A stretch of 6,327 nt of DNA from Gammaproteobacteria bacterium UBA3532 (GCA_002376965.1 DFOV01000326.1:1-6327); one strand, 5' to 3'; numbered from the stretch's first letter, positions 1 to 6,320 are shown. Notes: a model not told the origin generated them from the letters alone. Made by a program: numbers and translations.

Positions 1-1
1 G

Positions 2-79
2 GTACGAATACGCTGGGATGATTCGCGAGGAAGCGGTGGTGACACCGAGCAGCTGGTTGAAACGCGGGGGCGCCCATGA
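2..79 (+). CDS. pilV: Probable type IV pilus minor pilin PilV, C-terminal fragment
   Basis: Only the last 25 codons and the TGA stop of this gene are in the window; its 5' end lies to the left. The open frame contains a VRIRWDD segment followed by a Gly/Asp/Thr-rich tail and a short Thr-Arg-Gly-Arg-Pro end. A closing beta-strand of the type V-x-V/I-x-W-D is common at the C-terminus of PilV-type minor pilins. The stop overlaps the pilW start in an ATGA (76-79), as expected for a co-translated operon. In P. aeruginosa pilV is directly upstream of pilW. The assignment rests on this context plus the short tail motif; the N-terminal prepilin signature cannot be seen. Another small pilin-like protein at this position cannot be excluded. 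Confidence 0.72.
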   Translation, partial: VRIRWDDSRGSGGDTEQLVETRGRP

Positions 80-1047
80 AATCATTTCCTATCAAACAAA
101 GCGGCTTCACCCTGGTTGAGTTAATGGTCGCAATGACCCTTGGCCTTATTCTGAGCGCTGCTATGGTGGGAGTATTTACCACCAACCAAACCGCTGTTCG
201 TACGACCGATGAGTTATCGCGAATGCAAGAGTCGATTCGCTTGTCATTTGAATTTATGGCACGGGAAATACGCGAAGCTGGCAGCACCGTTTGCGCCAAA
301 AATCTCTCTGTTGTTAATGTATTGAATAACGCAGATACGGTGTGGTGGTCAACCTGGGGAGATGCGGTCAGAGGTTATGATGCCAGTCAGGCTTTCAGCG
401 GTGTGGCTATCGGCGACAGCGTCAGTGAGCGACTCGCTGGAACCGATGCTATTCAACTTCTGTCGGGAAGTGGAATGGATACCTTAACCATTGTCGATCA
501 TGTGCCTTCTTCAGCCCAGTTTAAACTTAATACTACCGCCCACGGGATCGTCGATGACGATATTGTGATGGCTTGTGATTATAGTCAGGCCAGTATTTTC
601 CAAATCACCAATGCCAGTGACGCTTCTGAAACCATGGTGCATAACACGGGTACTGGCTCAGTCGGAAATTGCACCAAAGGTTTGGGGATTCCGCGCAATT
701 GCACCACTAACGGCACTCCCTATGAATACAGTCCTCACTCGCAATTGGTTCGTCTGAATGCAACCGCCTGGTACGTTGGTCTTGGTAGTAATGGTCGGCC
801 TAGTCTGTATCGAGCAACGCGCAGTGGTGCTCAGGAAATTGCCCCTGGCGTGACCAGTCTGGATATCCAATATTTGGTCGCTGACGCAGCTGATTATGTC
901 GATGCAACAGCGGTGGTTGACTGGGGTAGTGTTATTGCCGTTCGTTTGCAAATAACGGTGGAAAGCGAAAGTGAGAATGCCAACACTAATGGTGGCGCGC
1001 TAACACGTAATTTCGAACACATAGTAGCAGTAAGGAGCCGAGTATGA
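76..1047 (+). CDS. pilW: Type IV pilus minor pilin PilW
   Basis: Predicted 323-residue prepilin. The N-terminus is a short basic leader ending at Gly10, followed by FTLVELMVAMTLG. This gives a prepilin peptidase site between Gly10 and Phe11, with the conserved Glu at mature position +5 (Glu15) and a hydrophobic assembly helix to about residue 34. The rest is typical of PilW: an amphipathic segment with a Met-Ala-Arg-Glu-Ile-Arg-Glu-Ala-Gly stretch (61-69), a region with DDDIVMACD before an IFQIT strand (about 160-177), and a C-terminal part with a PGVTSLDIQYLV strand (257-268) and a WGSVIAVRLQITV strand (283-295). Cysteines are at 73, 167, 199 and 209. The protein is inserted in the inner membrane and, by family knowledge, joins the PilV-PilW-PilX-PilY1 tip/priming complex. 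The ATG overlaps the upstream stop, and the only purine-rich element before it is GCGGGGG at 64-70, so translational coupling is likely. The length suits the family, which is often 250-400 residues. Confidence 0.93.
   Translation: MKSFPIKQSGFTLVELMVAMTLGLILSAAMVGVFTTNQTAVRTTDELSRMQESIRLSFEFMAREIREAGSTVCAKNLSVVNVLNNADTVWWSTWGDAVRGYDASQAFSGVAIGDSVSERLAGTDAIQLLSGSGMDTLTIVDHVPSSAQFKLNTTAHGIVDDDIVMACDYSQASIFQITNASDASETMVHNTGTGSVGNCTKGLGIPRNCTTNGTPYEYSPHSQLVRLNATAWYVGLGSNGRPSLYRATRSGAQEIAPGVTSLDIQYLVADAADYVDATAVVDWGSVIAVRLQITVESESENANTNGGALTRNFEHIVAVRSRV
1032..1037 (+). promoter_or_regulatory. Ribosome binding site for pilX
   Basis: AAGGAG lies 6 nt before the pilX ATG at 1044, inside the last codons of pilW. 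This strong site fixes the pilX start even though the two genes overlap by 4 nt. Confidence 0.75.
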
Positions 1048-1559
1048 GCACATTGCATAAACAGCATGGGGCGGCACTGATTATCTGTTTGATTCTGCTA
1101 TTTGCTATGTCGGTACTGGCTGTATCGAGCATGGAAGGTGTTACCCTGCAGCAAAAAATGACCAGTAATCTCTATGACCGTAGCTTAGGGTTTCAGGCCG
1201 CAGAGTCTGCGCTGCGCGAAGCCGAGGCGCTGGTAACCACATCGGCAGGGCTGACTATTCCAGCTTCTGGCTGTACTTCGGGTGTATGCAGCAAACCTGA
1301 TGCCGCATTGTTAGAACGCTGGAAAGATCCCGCATTCAATGGTTGGCAGGCGGCAACAGTGGCATTGGGCGACTTGCATGCTCATGCCCCGCAATACATT
1401 GTTGAATACATGGGACTGGCTCCCAGTTGGCTGGGGTGTGAGCGGGAAGTTCCAATGGCCCCAACCTGTATGAGTCGTCGTTATCGCGTTACGGCTATTA
1501 GTGAGGCCCAGGGCAGAGCGCGAGTGGTTGTTCAATCGAATGTGGCAATGCCCCAATAG
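1044..1559 (+). CDS. pilX: Type IV pilus minor pilin PilX
   Basis: Predicted 171-residue prepilin of the PilX type. A short leader ends in HG (8-9), followed by AALIICLILLFAMSVLAVSSM, giving a cleavage site between Gly9 and Ala10. The mature +5 residue is Ile14, not Glu. PilX proteins commonly lack Glu5, which fits a pilin that sits above the others at the tip. The segment EGVTLQQKMTSNLYDR followed by FQAAESALREAE (31-61) is the characteristic PilX N-terminal signature, matching the pattern of strain-diverse PilX/PilX_N proteins. Cysteines at 77/82 and 132/142 flank the globular domain and could form disulfides; Cys15 is within the membrane helix. The C-terminal RRYRVTAIS...ARVVVQSNV strands (145-167) are also typical. 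The gene overlaps pilW by ATGA and ends 13 bp before pilY1. Its product acts in the inner membrane and at the pilus tip, by family knowledge bridging the other minor pilins to PilY1. Confidence 0.92.
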   Translation: MSTLHKQHGAALIICLILLFAMSVLAVSSMEGVTLQQKMTSNLYDRSLGFQAAESALREAEALVTTSAGLTIPASGCTSGVCSKPDAALLERWKDPAFNGWQAATVALGDLHAHAPQYIVEYMGLAPSWLGCEREVPMAPTCMSRRYRVTAISEAQGRARVVVQSNVAMPQ

Positions 1560-1561
1560 CT

Positions 1562-1570
1562 GGAGAAGGA
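1562..1570 (+). promoter_or_regulatory. Ribosome binding site for pilY1
   Basis: GGAGAAGGA precedes the ATG at 1573; its GGAG core is 7 nt away. It supports 1573 over the in-frame GTG at 1501, which lies inside pilX. The ATG at 1582 is a weaker alternative, with AAGGA 11 nt upstream. Confidence 0.7.
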
Positions 1571-1572
1571 CA

Positions 1573-4500
1573 ATGAAGCAAATGTATCGTAAATGGTTTA
1601 CTTTCAGCGGCGCATTATTCAGCGTAGTGCTGGCCGGTGGTTCTGTTTCAGCTCAGGTTGATTTACCCGACGTTCCCCTGCAGGCCGGTTCGAATGTGCC
1701 GCCGAATATCATGTTTGTATGGGATGATTCTGGCTCAATGCAGTTTGAAATTATGCCCGAGCAGATTATCCGTTGGAACGTGGCGTTTTTATTTCCACGA
1801 CCGAATAATACCTATGGCAATAATATGTGGTATGACCGTTCCTATACTTTCCAGGATAACAATATCCACAACTTCTTTAATCGTTCGCCGCAGAACAACG
1901 ATATTTTCTACAATCCTGAAGTCACTTATCATCCCTGGGTTCGCCATGACGGCACGCCGTACCCTAATGCCACTCCTACGGCGGCTTACTACAATCCGGA
2001 AAAAAGCGCTGCTGGTACGCTAGATCTTACGGCGAAACGAACGGAAGCAACCAACTGGTATTGGCATACGTCCAGTATTACCAATTACGCAGCAGACTGG
2101 AAATCCATGAGCTTTTGGCCGATGACTTTCTACATCTATGATGGCGATGGAGATCGGCGCAGTGCCAGTAATTACACCAAGTATCAAATACGCGGCAACT
2201 CGGCATTCCGCAAAACTCTTCCATCTGGAGCAGAGTCAAGCCTATCCAGCTTTACTTGGAATGCTGTAACAAGAACCGTAGCTGAAGAACAACAAAATTT
2301 TGCGAATTGGTTTACCTATTACCGCTCTCGCGGTTTGACGGCTAGAGCGGGCGTAGGTCGCGCTTTTGCTTCTCTACCTGATGGTAGCAGTGCTCCGCGA
2401 GTTGGCTTTGGTGCTATCAACAGTGGTACCAAAACAATCGATAATGTGAATACCAAAACAGTCCGTTCGGGTGTTCGAAGCTTTACAGGAAGCGCCCGCG
2501 AAAATTTTTATGACGAGCTGTACGGGCGCAATTTGGCCAATGGCACGCCGCTGCGTCGAGCGCTTGATGATGTTGGGCAGTATTATAGCCGCACAGACAG
2601 TCGAGGCCCTTGGAGCGATACCCCAGGCCAGTACGGCGGAGAAATGCAAAGCTGTCGCCAAAGTTTCACTATCTTAATGACTGATGGATATTGGAACAGC
2701 GCGGAAGCAAGCACGTCCGCCGCCAGAAATAATGTAGATAACAGCTCTGGTGCAACCATCACTGGCTCGAATGGCGAAACCTATACGTATTCGCCGGTAT
2801 CGCCGTATAAAGACCACCATAGCAACATTCTTGCAGACGTGGCGCATTACTATTGGAAGCGCGATCTGCATTCGACGCTAGATAATAATGTTCCTACATC
2901 CAATATTAACCCCGCTTTTTGGCAGCATATGGTGACATTTGGGGTTGGTCTTGGTGTTACCGGCACCATCGATCCTGAAGATGCCTTTAATGCCATTGGC
3001 AGTGGAGCAGATATCACATGGCCATTTCCTGGCGGCAATCAAGGCAAAATCGACGATTTGTTGCATGCCGCAGTTAATAGTCGTGGTGGCTTCTTTAGTG
3101 CCAAGGATCCGGAGAGTTTTGCCAGTGATATGGCTGAGATCCTGATCAATATCGTTGAGCGCACGTCGTCGGCATCGAATGTTTCCGCCAACAGTACCAC
3201 TTTAAGTACCGATAGCCGTGTATTTCAGGCCAGTTTCACCAGTGGAGAGTGGTTTGGCGAGCTGAATGCTTATGCGATTAGCGACAGTGGCCTTGGTACT
3301 ACACCTGAGTGGCGGGCCAGTGAGCATATTCCTAACCACTCAGCGCGCAAAATTTACACCTGGAAGGAAGCGACCCCCAGTAGTGGGCTGACTTTTAAGT
3401 GGAGTGAGTTGACCTCGACGCAACAAGGTAGTCTTGGTTCAGAGAGTGTTGTCAATTACCTGCGTGGTGACAAGTCACAAGAGCTGCAAAATGGAGGGGG
3501 GTATCGCAATCGAACCAAGCTGCTGGGCGATATTGTTAATTCCTCTCCCTACTTTGTTGCCGATACCGATACTCTTTATGTGGCTTCGAATGACGGGATG
3601 ATGCACGCCGTCGACGCCGATACGGGCCAAGAGCTATTTGCCTACGTACCTGCGGCTTTGAACTGGTCGCATCTTAAAGAGCTTAGCGATCCGCTATATC
3701 CCCATTACTACCTGGTTGACGGAGAAATTGCTGTTTCAGATCGAAGTGTGACCACCAACAAAAATATTTTGGTTGGTGCTTTGGGGCGTGGCGGTAAGGC
3801 GCTGTATGCCCTGGATGTTACTGACCCTGATAATTTCAATGCGGCGGATGTGGCATGGGAGTTTACCGATAGCAGTCTTGGGCATGTGTTAGGCAAGCCC
3901 TTTATTGCTAAGTTGAACAATGGTGATGTTGGCGTGATAGTAGGCAATGGTTACAACAGCGACACCCACCGTGCTGAGCTGTTTATTATTGATATTAACG
4001 ATGGCTCGCTGATTAAGAAGATCGATACCAAAGTTGGTCTTGACACCGACACCAATGGCCTGGGAAGCCCAAAAGGGTGGGATGAAGACTCAGATGGTAC
4101 TCTAGACTATGTTTATGCTGGTGATTTGCACGGCAATGTGTGGAAGTTTGACCTGACCGCTACATCAGAGAACAGTTGGAAAAGTGCTTTCAAATCTGGC
4201 CCAGATCCTCAGCCATTCTTTAGTGCGCGTAATGGAGCAAACGAGCGCCAACCCATTACAGGGGGCATTTCTATCGGTATTAACTCCATTCAAAGCGATC
4301 CTAATTTTGGTAAGCGCTTTGTCTTCTTTGGAACAGGGAAATATCTAGAGGCGAGTGATCCAGCTGATACGCAGATCCAGTCATGGTATGGCTTGATCGA
4401 TGATGATGACGTTGTTGATGGTCGCACGGACTTGGTCGAGCGTAGCATTGTTGCGCAAGGACTACATGCAGGCGTCCCTGTGCGTGCTTTTGGCAAAGCG

Positions 4501-4950
4501 AGCGCTAATGATATGGACAGCAAAGATGGCTGGTATCTCGACCTCATACCGCCATCGCCGGATGTGCCTGAAGGAGAGCGTATTGTTAGCTCATCTAAGG
4601 TGCTAGGACACATACTCATTGCTTCCAGCATCATTCCTTCTGACGATACCTGTGATGCTGGCGGTAACGGTTATATTAATGCCATCAATGCCTACACCGG
4701 TGGAAGTTTAGATGCGGCATTCTTTGATGTGAATAATGACAATGCCTTCGATGGCGGAGATGACTTTACCTCTGGCGGTGAGCAATATGTCGTCGGTTCG
4801 ATCGACCCCAATGTCGGTATGCCAACCGAGCCGCTGATTATTAGCACCAAAATGCCAGTAACGGGCTCGGGCGGTAACACCAAAGAGTTTGGTGTGAATA
4901 ACCCGCTAGAAGTAGGGCGGATTTCCTGGCGCGAAGTTTTACTGGACTAA
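1573..4950 (+). CDS. pilY1: PilY1/PilC-family type IV pilus tip adhesin and biogenesis factor
   Basis: Predicted 1125-residue secreted protein, close to the 1161 residues of P. aeruginosa PilY1. A Sec signal peptide covers about residues 1-27: basic N-region, hydrophobic core, VSA|Q cleavage. The N-terminal half is von Willebrand A-like. It starts with PPNIMFVWDDSGSM, whose D51-x-S53-x-S55 together with T325 (GTPLRRAL) and D371 (ILMTDGYW) makes a complete metal-ion-dependent adhesion site. The long insertion between these parts holds the YYNP/YHPW-type segments usual in this family. An LRGD-K-x-x-x-E motif with RGD at 631-633 leads into LLGDIVNSSPYFV, the start of the PilC-type beta-propeller (about 640-1110). 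D837-x-D839-x-D841-x-x-x-D845 matches the calcium loop described in P. aeruginosa PilY1 (851-859). A second loop of the same form, D1052-x-N-x-D1056-x-x-x-D1060, lies near the C-terminus. The C-terminal DDTCDAGGNGYINAIN segment is also typical. By family knowledge it caps the pilus tip and acts in adhesion, calcium-dependent extension/retraction and surface sensing. No frameshift or truncation is seen. Confidence 0.96.
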   Translation: MKQMYRKWFTFSGALFSVVLAGGSVSAQVDLPDVPLQAGSNVPPNIMFVWDDSGSMQFEIMPEQIIRWNVAFLFPRPNNTYGNNMWYDRSYTFQDNNIHNFFNRSPQNNDIFYNPEVTYHPWVRHDGTPYPNATPTAAYYNPEKSAAGTLDLTAKRTEATNWYWHTSSITNYAADWKSMSFWPMTFYIYDGDGDRRSASNYTKYQIRGNSAFRKTLPSGAESSLSSFTWNAVTRTVAEEQQNFANWFTYYRSRGLTARAGVGRAFASLPDGSSAPRVGFGAINSGTKTIDNVNTKTVRSGVRSFTGSARENFYDELYGRNLANGTPLRRALDDVGQYYSRTDSRGPWSDTPGQYGGEMQSCRQSFTILMTDGYWNSAEASTSAARNNVDNSSGATITGSNGETYTYSPVSPYKDHHSNILADVAHYYWKRDLHSTLDNNVPTSNINPAFWQHMVTFGVGLGVTGTIDPEDAFNAIGSGADITWPFPGGNQGKIDDLLHAAVNSRGGFFSAKDPESFASDMAEILINIVERTSSASNVSANSTTLSTDSRVFQASFTSGEWFGELNAYAISDSGLGTTPEWRASEHIPNHSARKIYTWKEATPSSGLTFKWSELTSTQQGSLGSESVVNYLRGDKSQELQNGGGYRNRTKLLGDIVNSSPYFVADTDTLYVASNDGMMHAVDADTGQELFAYVPAALNWSHLKELSDPLYPHYYLVDGEIAVSDRSVTTNKNILVGALGRGGKALYALDVTDPDNFNAADVAWEFTDSSLGHVLGKPFIAKLNNGDVGVIVGNGYNSDTHRAELFIIDINDGSLIKKIDTKVGLDTDTNGLGSPKGWDEDSDGTLDYVYAGDLHGNVWKFDLTATSENSWKSAFKSGPDPQPFFSARNGANERQPITGGISIGINSIQSDPNFGKRFVFFGTGKYLEASDPADTQIQSWYGLIDDDDVVDGRTDLVERSIVAQGLHAGVPVRAFGKASANDMDSKDGWYLDLIPPSPDVPEGERIVSSSKVLGHILIASSIIPSDDTCDAGGNGYINAINAYTGGSLDAAFFDVNNDNAFDGGDDFTSGGEQYVVGSIDPNVGMPTEPLIISTKMPVTGSGGNTKEFGVNNPLEVGRISWREVLLD

Positions 4951-4982
4951 GCATTCTACTGGGCGAAAGGCCGTACTGAATG

Positions 4983-4987
4983 AGGAG
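4983..4987 (+). promoter_or_regulatory. Ribosome binding site for the small secreted protein gene
   Basis: AGGAG lies 9 nt before the ATG at 4997, in the 46-bp gap after pilY1. It is the main reason to accept this small reading frame as a translated gene. Confidence 0.65.
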
Positions 4988-4996
4988 AGAACAAAG

Positions 4997-5296
4997 ATGA
5001 AACAGTTTATGCTAGCTGGTCTGATGATGTTGATGTTAGGGGCCGCGATTGCCACCGACTCACTCGAATACGAATCACCAGAATATAGGGTTACGCCATC
5101 CGAGGCAGCCAAGGAATATGCTAAAAATCATCCTGGCGAAGGGGTGCCTCACTTACAAGCTGGTTATGACTATGGGGGAGAGATTCCGCTGCGCGCTATC
5201 TTGGGGTATTGGGATGTCAATAGCGACGGAGAGATAATCCCAGGAAGCTATGAGTCGATGGTATCTGGCGAGCCAATACAAGATGGCGAATACTAA
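4997..5296 (+). CDS. Small predicted secreted protein at the pilY2 position
   Basis: Predicted 99-residue protein that I do not recognise by sequence. It begins with a clear Sec signal peptide: MKQF, then a Leu/Met-rich core, with AIA|T as the likely cleavage site after residue 19. The mature part of about 80 residues is acidic, has no cysteine and no further membrane segment. It contains W-D73-V-N75-S-D77-G-E-I-I (72-81), which looks like the first part of an EF-hand or dockerin-type calcium loop (DxNxDGxI); position 12 of the loop is Ser84, with Glu86 two residues on. The gene has its own good ribosome binding site and sits between pilY1 and pilE on the same strand, where P. aeruginosa has the small gene pilY2. 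That placement suggests a periplasmic or secreted accessory of the pilus tip complex. Function and homology to PilY2 are inferred from position only, so no symbol is given. The signal peptide, spacing and operon context argue that it is a real gene. Confidence 0.82.
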   Translation: MKQFMLAGLMMLMLGAAIATDSLEYESPEYRVTPSEAAKEYAKNHPGEGVPHLQAGYDYGGEIPLRAILGYWDVNSDGEIIPGSYESMVSGEPIQDGEY

Positions 5297-5297
5297 A

Positions 5298-5303
5298 TAG
5301 GTG
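5298..5303 (+). promoter_or_regulatory. Ribosome binding site for pilE
   Basis: TAGGTG lies 6 nt before the ATG at 5310. It includes the GTG at 5301, so that GTG is more likely part of the ribosome binding site than the start codon. Confidence 0.6.
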
Positions 5304-5309
5304 CAATAT

Positions 5310-5735
5310 ATGAGAGCGAAAGGGTTCACCCTAATTGAGTTAATGATTGTGTTAGCCATAGTGGCGATTTTGGCCGCAGTTGCCTATCCATCCTATTCAG
5401 ATAGCGTTATGCGGACTAAACGCGGTGAGGCGCGGGCTTGTCTGGTGGAGCAGGCGCAGTTTATGGAGCGCTTCTATACCAGTAATTTGCGCTATGATCA
5501 GGATACTGGAGGCAATGCATTTGCGCTGCCAGCATTACAGTGCTCGAATGAGTTGGCTGATGATTACAGCTTTCAATTTGCCGCCAATTCATTAACGGCA
5601 ACAACCTATCGAATCAATGCCATTCCGCAAGGCGGACAAGCGTCTCGCGATACGATTTGCGCAACTATTGGTCTCGATCAGACCGGGACGCATTTCGAGT
5701 CCGGTAGTGGCTCTGTGGGGGATTGCTGGCCTTAA
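5310..5735 (+). CDS. pilE: Type IV pilus minor pilin PilE (PilE/ComP-like)
   Basis: Predicted 141-residue prepilin from the ATG at 5310. The leader is only five residues (MRAKG); the G5|F6 cleavage site is followed by FTLIELMIVLAIVAILAAVAYPSY, the classic type IV pilin N-terminal helix with Glu at mature +5 (Glu10). The VMRTKRGEARACLVEQAQFMERFYTSN segment (33-59) is typical of the PilE/ComP-type minor pilins found after pilY1 in gammaproteobacteria. The globular part has Cys44, Cys78, Cys117 and Cys139, and ends with ATIGLDQTG and a GDCWP tail; the paired late cysteines fit the disulfide-bonded loop of this group. Starting at the GTG at 5301 would add only MQY. It is the last gene of the cluster, 13 bp after the small secreted protein gene. 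By family knowledge PilE is a minor pilin linking the tip complex to the major pilin fibre. Related ComP proteins bind DNA during transformation, but nothing here proves that role. Confidence 0.92.
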   Translation: MRAKGFTLIELMIVLAIVAILAAVAYPSYSDSVMRTKRGEARACLVEQAQFMERFYTSNLRYDQDTGGNAFALPALQCSNELADDYSFQFAANSLTATTYRINAIPQGGQASRDTICATIGLDQTGTHFESGSGSVGDCWP

Positions 5736-5738
5736 GCA

Positions 5739-6320
5739 TCATTCCCCTTTAGTTACCGCTCGTTTTAAGTTTTCCCGCGCTTGTGCTTCATAGCGCTGGA
5801 AAAAATCGTCGCTGTGATAGATGCGTTCTCGTTCAAGAAAATGATTCAGAACCTGCTTGCGTTTTGATTTATAAACAATGCCGGGAACGCGTTTGAACTC
5901 GCGACGAACGTTCTTTTCAAAGCGGGTGAAGCTGGACTTATCTGCACCGAGGATGCTGAGGTCGATGTCTATTAATAGCTTTTCTTCTGGTGTTACCGGC
6001 GGTGATTGGTGGGTAGTCGCCATGATTAAAGCGTAAACCGTTTGTTGTAGCGCTTCCGATGCACCTTGCTGCTGTAAAAAGCGTTTCGCCCATTGAGCAC
6101 TTTGCTCTTCATTATCGCCGCTGAGTGGGCGGTAGATGGCATCATGAAACCACAGCGCCAGCTCAACAATGGCTTTGTTCTCATCCCCCTGATATTCGTC
6201 CAATTCTTTTAGGCAATGCTCAAGGTGAGTTAAGGTGTGGTAGAAGCGGTGTTTTTCACCATACGCTGCTATCAGTTCGTCTGCCGTTGATGTGTTTGGT
6301 TCAAATCCCAGTTGTTGCAT
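5739..6320 (-). CDS. HD-superfamily metal-dependent phosphohydrolase-like protein
   Basis: Predicted 193-residue cytoplasmic protein, without signal peptide or membrane segment. It matches the family of predicted HD-superfamily metal-dependent hydrolases of about 200 residues (COG4339 type). Visible features are H24-R-F-Y-H28-T-L-T-H32, then ELALWFHDAIY with the HD pair H59-D60, DNEEQSA (69-75), H104, LLIDIDLSILG (115-125) with candidate metal ligands D118/D120, a VRREFKRVPGIVYKSKR stretch, and a FLERERIYHSDDFFQRYEAQARENL tail. HD proteins typically use the His and Asp residues to bind metal and cleave phosphoester bonds; the substrate of this family is not known to me. The gene converges with pilE, with 3 bp between the stops, so it is not part of the pilus operon. 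Only 7 bases lie upstream of this ATG and the frame is open to the window edge, so the true start may be further upstream; relatives often have a few more N-terminal residues. Confidence 0.85.
   Translation of the reverse strand: MQQLGFEPNTSTADELIAAYGEKHRFYHTLTHLEHCLKELDEYQGDENKAIVELALWFHDAIYRPLSGDNEEQSAQWAKRFLQQQGASEALQQTVYALIMATTHQSPPVTPEEKLLIDIDLSILGADKSSFTRFEKNVRREFKRVPGIVYKSKRKQVLNHFLERERIYHSDDFFQRYEAQARENLKRAVTKGE

Noticed and set aside
658..951. 97-codon open frame on the - strand within pilW
   Set aside because: It lies wholly inside a well-supported gene and has no recognisable domain or credible upstream signals; its composition looks like an antisense shadow.
1501..1572. Upstream GTG start for pilY1, adding 24 residues
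   Set aside because: It lies inside pilX and would place an Arg/Trp-rich stretch before the signal peptide. The ATG at 1573 has a good ribosome binding site and gives a normal Sec signal.
380..3320. Repeated GCCAGT hexamer scattered through pilW and pilY1, considered as an uptake signal
   Set aside because: The occurrences read mostly as Ala-Ser codons in frame, with no conserved flanks, so codon choice explains them.
4390..4430. Tandem GAT codons (acidic DDDD run) in pilY1 as a simple-sequence repeat
   Set aside because: Only a few units, mixed with other codons, at a site where family members carry an Asp-rich turn; no sign of a phase-variable tract.
4290..4634. 114-codon open frame on the - strand within pilY1
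   Set aside because: Ser/Thr/Pro-rich antisense shadow of conserved propeller sequence, with no domain or context.
4951..4996. Possible hairpin GGGC-GAAA-GGCC between pilY1 and the small gene
   Set aside because: The stem is at most four pairs with an internal G-G mismatch and no T-run follows, so it is not a convincing terminator or attenuator.
5301..5309. GTG start for pilE
   Set aside because: It would add only MQY and overlaps the likely ribosome binding site TAGGTG; the ATG at 5310 is better placed.
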